Source: Candidatus Amarolinea dominans (GTDB lineage Bacteria; Chloroflexota; Anaerolineae; SSC4; Amarolineaceae). Taken from it: a stretch of DNA of 64,000 nt. Below, piece by piece: positions 58,097 through 64,000 of the stretch. Numbering within the stretch: position 1 is the first letter of the stretch; each line of letters starts with the position of its first letter. The stretch covers positions 372,001 through 436,000 of the forward strand of contig JADJYJ010000003.1 in assembly GCA_016719785.1 (NCBI GenBank), given 5' to 3'. The position numbers and the translations under genes were made by a program. The notes under the pieces are model-generated. The model searched no databases. It saw only the letters and a list, made by a program, of their open reading frames with translations, and was not told the DNA's origin.

Positions 58097-58407
58097 GGCA
58101 GCCATGCAAAACTTCGCGTAAGTCGGTTTCGCCGCGTGACCAGCCCTTCCCACATGAGATAATCGTTCTCTGCCTCGAATGTGTAGTACTCCGGGCGATC
58201 TTCGCTTTCCCACAGACGGCGGTAAGTCTCGAAGGACATGCCGTACTTGGCTTCGAACTGGCGCAACCCGGTTTCGAGTTCCATGAGCTTTTGGCGAGCA
58301 AAATCCCGAATCACCCTGGTCAAGGCGGTGTCTACCCTCGCTTCACCTGTCAGTTCGACAAGCGCCTGAGCCGTTTCTTTGGGAAGCATTACTGTTGTAT
58401 CGAACAT
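58093..58407 (-). CDS. Putative antitoxin partner of the TumE-like protein
   Basis: A 104-residue protein beginning MFDTTVMLPKETAQALVELTGEA, a ribbon-helix-helix-like start. A helical stretch follows (VDTALTRVIRDFARQKLMELETGLRQFEAKYGMSFETYRRLWES), then a charged tail. The ATG at 58407 has AGGAG 7-8 nt upstream. The gene is translationally coupled to the TumE-like gene. An antitoxin role is inferred from the operon and size. Confidence 0.6.
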   Translation of the reverse strand: MFDTTVMLPKETAQALVELTGEARVDTALTRVIRDFARQKLMELETGLRQFEAKYGMSFETYRRLWESEDRPEYYTFEAENDYLMWEGLVTRRNRLTRSFAWLP

Positions 58408-58455
58408 CTGGCTACTCCTGAGAAGGCTGATTTGGACATTACAAAGGCAGCCCAA

Positions 58456-58464
58456 ATTATAACA
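58456..58464 (-). promoter_or_regulatory. Extended -10 promoter of the TumE-like pair
   Basis: On the minus strand TGTTATAAT, an extended -10 element, lies 49 nt before the antitoxin-like ATG. No good -35 box is present, which is acceptable for extended -10 promoters. Confidence 0.55.
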
Positions 58465-58490
58465 TACATTCCCTCACGGCGGTAGTGCAG

Positions 58491-58557
58491 CTCACCTCAA
58501 CCCCCGGCCCCTTCTCCTCTCCGCGCAGCGGAGAGGAGAAGGGGGGAAGAGGGTGAG
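58491..58557. repeat. GC-rich palindromic repeat, copy downstream of giant gene 4
   Basis: CCCCTTCTCCTCTCCGC and GCGGAGAGGAGAAGGGG are nearly identical to the arms of 31111-31176. In both places the element lies just downstream of an RTX-tailed giant gene. Confidence 0.88.
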
Positions 58558-58569
58558 CGTGTTTCAGGT

Positions 58570-58929
58570 TTAGCAGACCACGCTTTCCACGGTGTTGATG
58601 GCGTCGGGGTCGCTGAGGACGTCGTAGGCGGTGTCGGTTCCGCTGCCGCCCTTGACCGTGTCGAGGGCGCCGTCGCCGCCGCAGCCGCCGCCGGCGTAGA
58701 GGGTGTCGTTGCCCGCGTCGCCGAGCAGTGTGTCCGCGCCGGTTCCGCCATTCAGGGTGTCGTTGCCGGCGTCGCCGCTGAGCTTGTCGCTGCCCGCGCC
58801 GCCGTTGATTGTATCGTTGCCGGTCTGGCTGTAGAGGAAGTCATCGCCCGCGTCGCCGTTGAGGATGTCATCGTTGGCGCCGCTCTCGGTGCCGCCGTAG
58901 AGCGTGTCGTTGTCATCGCCGCCGTTCAT
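58570..58929 (-). CDS. Giant exported protein 4, C-terminal RTX fragment
   Basis: This frame of 119 codons encodes the last RTX nonapeptides (GGAGSDKLSGDAGNDTLNGG) and the tail with GGGCGGDGALDTVKGGSG that ends TVESVVC. It continues the frame 58926-60125 after a one-base deletion near 59385, so the ATG at 58929 is internal. Confidence 0.7.
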   Translation of the reverse strand: MNGGDDNDTLYGGTESGANDDILNGDAGDDFLYSQTGNDTINGGAGSDKLSGDAGNDTLNGGTGADTLLGDAGNDTLYAGGGCGGDGALDTVKGGSGTDTAYDVLSDPDAINTVESVVC

Positions 58930-60125
58930 GGTGTCGTTGCCGGCCTTGCCGTAGAGGGTGTCGTTGCCCGCGTCACCGTTGAGCAGGTCATTGCCATTGC
59001 CGCCGTTGATCGTGTCCGCACCTGCGCCGCCGTTGATCGTGTCGTTGCCATCGCCGCCGTTGAGGGTATTGGCGTTGTCGTCGCCGATGATGACGTCGTC
59101 GAAGCTGGAGCCGCTGACAATCTCGATGGTGTTGAGCGCCAGGGTGTCGCTGCTGCCGTTGCCGTCGTTGCTGGCAACGCCGACGGCCAGGTTGAGGGCG
59201 ATGGGGCCTGTGGTGGCCTGGTAGTTGGCGGTGTCGCTGTCGGCGCCGCCGTCGAGCGCATCGCTGCCTTCACGGCCGAACAGGGTGTCGTCGCCGGCGC
59301 CGCCGAAGAGGGCATCGTTGCCTTCGGCGCCGTTGAGGGAGTCGCTGCCGGGGCCGCCGCTGAGGGAGTCGTCGCCGGGCCGCCGCGCAGGGTGTCATTG
59401 CCCATGCCGCCGGAGAGTTGATCGTTGCCTGCACCGCCGAGCAGGACCGAAGGGAGCGCAGCGGTCAGCCCGGAGGCATCAACGGCATCGTCGCCGCCGT
59501 GGGTGCGCACGGAGAGGGCGGTGACATCCGGGGTTGAGTAGTTGTAACTTGTGCCGTTGAAATTCACGGTCATCGTACCGCCGTCGCCGCTGACGATGAC
59601 GGCGTCGCCGGTGAGTTCATCGCCATGCACGTAGATGGGCGATGCGGGCAGGTGGTAGACGCCGGTGAAGAGGGCGGTGTGGCCCAGGGACGAGACCGCC
59701 AGGAGGTAGTAGTCCTGCTTGGAGTCCACGACCGGCAGCACGATCTCGGCGCCGAGGGCGAAGCGTTTGCGGCCGGCCGAGGCGGTGGGGAGGATGGTCA
59801 CCACCGAGGTGCGCTTATCGCCGCCGTTGAGCAGTGTGTCTTCGGACACGTAGATACTGACGGTGAACGGTTGGCCGGGGATGGCCATGGTGTAGGTGAG
59901 GACGCCGGTGGCGAGGCCGTCGGCGCTGAAGAGCAGGGGGATGGAAGGTGTGGCCGTGGGGGTGGCGGTCGGCGTCTCCGTCGGGGTTGGGGTGTTGGTT
60001 GGCGTCTCCGTCGGTGTGGCCGTGGGCGTATCGGTTGGGGTGGGCGTGTTGGTGGGCGTATCCGTCGGCGTGGCCGTGGGCGTATCGGTTGGGGTGGGCG
60101 TGTTGGTGGGCGTATCCGTCGGCAT
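58926..60125 (-). CDS. Giant exported protein 4, linker and beta-domain fragment
   Basis: This frame encodes a TPT linker (TNTPTPTDTPTATPTDTP), the beta domain shared with giant proteins 1 and 2 (LLFSADGLATGVLTYTMAIPG to YHLPASPIYVHG), a TGDAVIVSGDGGTMTVNFNGTS segment and the first RTX units. Near 59385 a missing C in GGGCCGCC shifts the frame, after which the codons (ATTPSAAAPAAT...) are an artefact. Upstream the frame joins the kelch-like part across lesions between about 60165 and 60350. Confidence 0.7.
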   Translation of the reverse strand: MPTDTPTNTPTPTDTPTATPTDTPTNTPTPTDTPTATPTETPTNTPTPTETPTATPTATPSIPLLFSADGLATGVLTYTMAIPGQPFTVSIYVSEDTLLNGGDKRTSVVTILPTASAGRKRFALGAEIVLPVVDSKQDYYLLAVSSLGHTALFTGVYHLPASPIYVHGDELTGDAVIVSGDGGTMTVNFNGTSYNYSTPDVTALSVRTHGGDDAVDASGLTAALPSVLLGGAGNDQLSGGMGNDTLRGGPATTPSAAAPAATPSTAPKATMPSSAAPATTPCSAVKAAMRSTAAPTATPPTTRPPQAPSPSTWPSALPATTATAAATPWRSTPSRLSAAPASTTSSSATTTPIPSTAAMATTRSTAAQVRTRSTAAMAMTCSTVTRATTPSTARPATTP

Positions 60126-63121
60126 GGCCGTTGGGGTTGGCGTATCGGTGGGAGTGGGCGTTGACGCGTATCCGTCGGCGTCTCGGTGGGGGTGGCGGTG
60201 AACGGAACTGGCGTGTGGGGGGGGGGGGGGGGGGGGGGGGGGTGGCGTGGCGGGGGGGGGGTGTGGGGGGGGGCGGAGGCGGACTGGCGTCTCGGTGGGG
60301 GTGGCGGTGAACGGAACTGGCGTGTCCGTGGGGGCGGTACGGCCGTCGGGGTCGGGGGTGGCGGAGAACTGGCGTTTGGTGATCTGGTGGGGGTTGGCGT
60401 CGGGGTGGCAGAGAACGCGAAGCCATACGCCGCAAAATAGTCGGCGTCCGTGATGACCGCCCCGCCGTTGTTGACGTTGAAGAATGGACCGCCCACGTAC
60501 AGGTCCTCGCTGTCAGGTGCAAGGGCATAGACGTTGCTACTGAGCGAGCCGCCGCCCGCGCCGTTCGAACCCAGCGCCGACCAGTTCGTCCCGTCCCATT
60601 TGGCGACGTAATCGGCGGCAGTGAGCGACGTCCCGCCGTTGCTCACATCTATAAAGCCTCCGCCCACATAGACATCCGTCCCGTTGACCGCGAGGGCATA
60701 GACGGTGCTGCCGATCGAACCGCCGCCCGCGCCGTTCGAACCCAGCGCGGACCAGTTCGTCCCGTCCCATTTGGCGATGCAGTCGGCGGCGGTGAGCGAG
60801 GTCCCGCCATTGTTGACATTCGTAAAGAGGCCGCCCACGTACACATCCGTCCCGCTGATGGCGATGGCATAGACCCAGCCATTGAGCGAGCCGTTGCCCG
60901 CGCCGTTCGAGCCGAGCGCGGACCAGTTTGTGCCGTTCCATTTGGCGACGTAATCGGCGGCGGTGAGCGAGGTCCCGTTGTTGTTGACATCCGTAAAGTT
61001 GCCGCCCACATAGACATTCGTCCCGCTGATGGCGATGGCATTGACGGCGCCGCTGAGCGAGCCGCCGCTCGCGCCGTTCGAGCCGAGCGCGGACCAGGCG
61101 CTGCCATCCCATTTGGCGACATAATCGGCGGCAGTGAGCGACGTCCCGCCGTTATTCACGTCCGTAAAGTTGCCGCCCACATAGACATCTGTCCCGCTGG
61201 TGGCGATGGCATAGACGGCGCCGCTGAGCGAGCCGTTGCCCGCGCCGTTCGAGCCGAGCGCGGACCAGGCGCTGCCGTTCCATTTGGCGATGTAATCGGC
61301 GGCGGTGAGCGAGGTCCCGGCGTTGTTCACATCCGAGAACGCACCGCCCACATAGACATCCGTCCCGCTGATGGCGATGGCCTGGACGGCGCCGTTGATT
61401 GAGCTGTTGCCAGCGCCGTTTGAGCCGAGCGCAGACCAGTTACTGCCGTCCCATTTGGCGATGTAATCGGCGGCGGTAAGCACTGTCCCGTTGTTCAAGA
61501 CATTCGTAAAGGAGCCGCCTACATACACATTCGTCCCGCTGACCGCGATGGCTCTGACTACACCGTTGAACGAACCTTCCACGACGCCGTTCGAGCCGAG
61601 CGCGGACCAGGCGCTGCCGTTCCATTTGCCGATATAGTCGGCCGTCGGCGCACTCCCGCCATTACTGAAAGAGCCGCCCACATAGACATCCGTCCCGCTG
61701 ACGGCGATGGCGTTGACGACGCTGACGCCGCTGATTGCGCCGTTGCCCGCGCCGTCCGAGCCGAGCGCGGACCAGCTCGTCCCGTCCCATTTGGCGATGC
61801 GGTCGGCTTCGGGGAGCGAGGTCCCGGCGTTGTTGACATTGGTAAAATTGCCGCCCACATAGACATCTGTCCCGCTGATGGCGATGGCATAGACGGTGGC
61901 GCTGAGCGAGCCGTTGCTTGCGCCGTTCGAGCCGAGCGCGGACCAGGCACTGCCGTTCCATTTGGCGACGAAATCGGCGGCGGTGAGCGAGGTTCCGTTG
62001 TTGTTCACATTCGTAAAGGCGCCGCCCACATAGACATCTGTCCCGCTGATGGCGATGGCATAGACGGTGCTATTGAGCGAGCCGTTGCTCGCGCCGTTCG
62101 AGCCGAGCGCGGACCAGGCACTGCCGTTCCATTTGGCGATGTAATCGGCGGCGGTGAGCGAGGTCCCGCCGTTGTTCACATTCGTGAACAAACCGCCCAC
62201 ATAGACATCCGCCCCGCTGATGGCGATGGCATAGACGGTGTAATTGAGCGAGCCGTTGCCCGCGCCGTCCGAGCCGAGCGCCGACCAGTTCGTCCCGTCC
62301 CATTTGGCGATGTAATCGGCGGCGGTGAGCGAGGTCCCGCCGTTGTTCACATTCAGAAAGAGGCCGCCCACATAGACATCTGTCCCGCTGATGGCGATGG
62401 TGTAGACGGAGAAGCCGAGCGAGCCGTTGCTCGCGCCGTTCGAGCCGAGCGCGGACCAGGCACTGCCGTTCCATTTGGCGACGAAATCGGCGGCGGTGAG
62501 CGAGGTCCCGTTGTTGTTCACATTCGTAAAGCCGCCGCCCACATAGACATCTGTCCCGCTGATGGCGATGGCGAAGACGCTGTTATTGAGCGAGCCGTTG
62601 CCCGCGCCGTCCGAGCCGAGCGCAGACCAGTTCGTCCCGTCCCATTTGGCGATGTAATCGGCTTCGGGGAGCGAGGTCCCGCCGTTGTTCACATTCGTAA
62701 AGGCGCCGCCCACATAGACATCCGTCCCGCTGATGGCGATGGCATTGACTTGTCCGCTGAGCGAACCGTTATTCAATCCGCTCGAGCCAACATTGTCCCA
62801 CTCGCCGGCCGGCGCCAGGGCAGGGGCAAAGACCGGCCCGCGCTGAGGATCCAGCGACACGTTCCACCCGCTCAAGTTGATTGCGCCGCTGGCTGCGCCG
62901 TCCAATCTCAGCGTGCCGTCGGGGTTGAGCAGCGAGGCCGCGGAAATGGCAGCCGGTTGGGCCTGAGACAGCGCGGCGGCGGGCGCTGCGCCAAGCACAA
63001 TCGCCAGCAGCAGCGCAGCGTACAGTACGATCTGTATGGTGCGCCGGGCCGTGTGAAATGCAGGCGCGGCGTATCGAAGAAGACGTGCAGGGGATGTGAC
63101 GAGTGAATGCGTAGTAGACAT
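59798..63121 (-). CDS. Giant exported protein 4, N-terminal kelch-like part
   Basis: The same signal peptide and 13 kelch-like repeats as giant protein 3 (repeat 7 again carries GSAPTADYIGKWNG and SNGVVEGSF). After DADYFAAYGFAFS it enters a TPT linker instead of the FN3 domain. From about 60350 down to 60165 the frame is disturbed around a 26-G tract. The last about 150 codons here (RQRPLPPIRQPQRP...) are out of frame. The intended protein continues in the 58926-60125 and 58570-58929 frames, for about 1500 residues in total. Start ATG 63121 with AGGAG 9 nt upstream. Confidence 0.75.
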   Translation of the reverse strand: MSTTHSLVTSPARLLRYAAPAFHTARRTIQIVLYAALLLAIVLGAAPAAALSQAQPAAISAASLLNPDGTLRLDGAASGAINLSGWNVSLDPQRGPVFAPALAPAGEWDNVGSSGLNNGSLSGQVNAIAISGTDVYVGGAFTNVNNGGTSLPEADYIAKWDGTNWSALGSDGAGNGSLNNSVFAIAISGTDVYVGGGFTNVNNNGTSLTAADFVAKWNGSAWSALGSNGASNGSLGFSVYTIAISGTDVYVGGLFLNVNNGGTSLTAADYIAKWDGTNWSALGSDGAGNGSLNYTVYAIAISGADVYVGGLFTNVNNGGTSLTAADYIAKWNGSAWSALGSNGASNGSLNSTVYAIAISGTDVYVGGAFTNVNNNGTSLTAADFVAKWNGSAWSALGSNGASNGSLSATVYAIAISGTDVYVGGNFTNVNNAGTSLPEADRIAKWDGTSWSALGSDGAGNGAISGVSVVNAIAVSGTDVYVGGSFSNGGSAPTADYIGKWNGSAWSALGSNGVVEGSFNGVVRAIAVSGTNVYVGGSFTNVLNNGTVLTAADYIAKWDGSNWSALGSNGAGNSSINGAVQAIAISGTDVYVGGAFSDVNNAGTSLTAADYIAKWNGSAWSALGSNGAGNGSLSGAVYAIATSGTDVYVGGNFTDVNNGGTSLTAADYVAKWDGSAWSALGSNGASGGSLSGAVNAIAISGTNVYVGGNFTDVNNNGTSLTAADYVAKWNGTNWSALGSNGAGNGSLNGWVYAIAISGTDVYVGGLFTNVNNGGTSLTAADCIAKWDGTNWSALGSNGAGGGSIGSTVYALAVNGTDVYVGGGFIDVSNGGTSLTAADYVAKWDGTNWSALGSNGAGGGSLSSNVYALAPDSEDLYVGGPFFNVNNGGAVITDADYFAAYGFAFSATPTPTPTRSPNASSPPPPTPTAVPPPRTRQFRSPPPPPRRQSASAPPHTPPPPRHPPPPPPPPHTPVPFTATPTETPTDTRQRPLPPIRQPQRPCRRIRPPTRPPQPIRPRPRRRIRPPTRPPQPIRPRPHRRRRQPTPQPRRRRRPPPPRPHLPSPCSSAPTASPPASSPTPWPSPANRSPSVSTCPKTHCSTAAISAPRW
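60217..60273 (+). repeat. Poly-G tract (runs of 26, 10 and 9 G) in giant gene 4
   Basis: 26 consecutive G (60217-60242), then 10 G (60252-60261) and 9 G (60265-60273), separated by TGGC/TGT. On the coding strand this is poly-C, encoding proline. Direct copies of a GGCGGTGAACGGAACTGGCG segment lie on both sides, so the tract interrupts a regular TPT linker. It is either a slippage-prone tract or poorly resolved sequence. Confidence 0.9.
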
Positions 63122-63217
63122 GGTGATGTACTCCTTTTCCGAACCTGGCGGACTGTCAGACTGCTCACAAGACATGCAGGAGATCGGTTGCAGAAGTTTC
63201 GTGAATGACTGCCGGAA

Positions 63218-63254
63218 CATGATAAACCAGCAGTGGCCGTTTGCGAATAGTACC
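63218..63254 (-). promoter_or_regulatory. Shared upstream motif of the giant genes, site D
   Basis: On the minus strand: GGTACTATTCGCAAACG, then GCTGGTTTATCATG. It ends 97 nt before the start of giant gene 4, the same distance as site C. Confidence 0.75.
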
Positions 63255-63308
63255 CTCGGTTTTCCGGCGCGAGATGCACATGAGATGGTGATTTATGTTT
63301 CTCCGGGC

Positions 63309-63337
63309 TTGACAGTTTGCCCTTCTTGCCGCATACT
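63309..63337 (+). promoter_or_regulatory. Promoter giving a probably leaderless transcript
   Basis: Consensus TTGACA (63309-63314), exactly 17 nt, and CATACT (63332-63337). The predicted transcription start (about 63344) is at or 1-2 nt before the ATG at 63346. No ribosome site lies between. Confidence 0.7.
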
Positions 63338-63345
63338 GCGGCCCT

Positions 63346-64000
63346 ATGAAATCACCTAACTTCCTCTCTCATTTTACTTTGCGCTCGCGCCCGCCCTTCC
63401 TGCTGCTGGGCGCGTTGAGTCTGCTGGCCGGACTGTGGGCCGGCCTGCTGCGCATCGGTTGGCAACTGCCGCCGCTCAGCGCAGGTCTGGCCGCCAATCA
63501 CGGCCCGTTCATGATCTGCGGCTTCCTCGGCACCCTCATCTGCCTGGAGCGCGCGGTGGGGTTGAACCGCTCCTGGGCCTATGCTGCGCCGCTGGCCGCG
63601 GCGCTGGGCGGGCTGGCGCTGCTCCTCGGCCTGCCTATGCCGGTTGCGCCGCTGCTCCTGCTCCTCGCCAGCCTGGTCCTGACGATCATCTTCGTGGCGA
63701 TCTACCGCCTGCGCCCGGACAGCGCCAGCGCGGTCATGGGGAGCGGCGCCGCGCTCTGGGTGGTGGGCAATCTGTTGTGGCTGTTGGGAAGTCCGCTGGC
63801 GTCTGTGGTGCCCTGGTGGGTCGGCTTCCTGGTGGTCACCGTGGCCGGTGAGCGCCTGGAACTCTCGCGCGTGCTCATGCTGCGGCCCGGCATCATGCGC
63901 TCGTTCTTGCTCATCATCGCGCTGTTCGTGGCCGGCCTGGCGCTCTCACTGTTCAACCTGGCCTGGGGCGTGCGCGTGGCCGGACTGGGGCTGTGCGGAC
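63346..64000 (+). CDS. Multi-pass membrane protein (3' end outside window)
   Basis: The frame is open from ATG 63346 to the window end (218 residues). It shows at least six hydrophobic segments, starting FLLLGALSLLAGLWAGLLRIG. A conserved-looking NHGPFMICGFLGTLICLERAVGL follows the first, and PWWVGFLVVTVAGERLELSRVL lies near residue 170. The NHGPFM...GFLGTLIxLERA block recalls NnrS-like or related uncharacterised membrane proteins, but I cannot fix the family. It is divergent from giant gene 4. The start is supported by the tight promoter rather than by a ribosome site. Confidence 0.8.
   Translation, partial: MKSPNFLSHFTLRSRPPFLLLGALSLLAGLWAGLLRIGWQLPPLSAGLAANHGPFMICGFLGTLICLERAVGLNRSWAYAAPLAAALGGLALLLGLPMPVAPLLLLLASLVLTIIFVAIYRLRPDSASAVMGSGAALWVVGNLLWLLGSPLASVVPWWVGFLVVTVAGERLELSRVLMLRPGIMRSFLLIIALFVAGLALSLFNLAWGVRVAGLGLCG

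Noticed and set aside
1..64000. tRNA, rRNA, riboswitch or integrase attachment sites
   Set aside because: None was recognised by eye; a tRNA or covariance-model scan would be needed to exclude small RNAs.

Overview
ORGANISM. The window is GC-rich bacterial chromosome, most likely from a filamentous or uncultured Chloroflexota (Anaerolineae/Caldilineae-like). This rests on giant Sec-exported proteins with long Thr-Pro-Thr-Pro linkers, a cysS-rlmB-PIN/TRAM cluster, an obgE-Crp/Fnr pair, WXG100-like proteins, and many palindromic dispersed repeats. No rRNA or tRNA gene was recognised, and the genus cannot be fixed from the sequence alone. || LAYOUT. 1-0.6 kb: 3' end of a dihydrolipoyl dehydrogenase gene. 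0.67-7.1 kb: a partly decayed defence island on the minus strand. It holds an ABC-type ATPase, a TOPRIM-like protein translationally coupled to a DUF1156-type DNA methylase (now a pseudogene), a small remnant of a Swt1/DUF499-like ATPase gene, and a HigB/HigA-like toxin-antitoxin pair whose palindromic operator lies between the -35 and -10 boxes. 7.2-25.1 kb: mostly core genes. These are an orphan histidine kinase, a lone CoxM-like FAD subunit, a PEBP-family protein, rlmB, cysS, PIN/TRAM, nadD, a secreted gluzincin metallopeptidase, obgE, a Crp/Fnr regulator, ndk, an acyl-CoA synthetase and a PA14/lamin-tail lipoprotein. 25.2-31.0 kb: hicBA, then a minimal type-VII-secretion-like module made of a WXG100-like protein, a ParB-fold putative effector, a second small helical protein, a coiled-coil protein and an FtsK/EccC-like ATPase. 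31.3-63.1 kb: four giant exported repeat proteins on the minus strand. A TumE-like toxin-antitoxin-like pair sits between the third and fourth. 63.3 kb to the end: a multi-pass membrane protein with a promoter so close that its transcript is probably leaderless. || HOW THE PARTS FIT. The giant genes combine FG-GAP, Asp-box, NHL-like and kelch-like propellers, LamG and choice-of-anchor-like domains, TPT linkers and, in three of four, an RTX tail that ends in a C-terminal cysteine. All four have the same 37-bp motif upstream, so they look co-regulated. Two of the three RTX genes are interrupted by small indels in G/C runs, one of them next to a 26-G homopolymer. These are phase variation, decay or sequence error, and reads are needed to tell which. 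|| REPEATS. At least seven families of short palindromic or tandem elements occur. Several lie inside coding sequence. Some keep the frame (methylase, FtsK-like ATPase, a giant gene) and one breaks it (methylase). || BEST CANDIDATES FOR SOMETHING NEW: (1) the giant-protein locus with its shared promoter motif and Cys-terminated RTX tail; (2) the ATPase-TOPRIM-methylase operon; (3) the minimal WXG/ParB/FtsK module; (4) the three-way-junction element after nadD.
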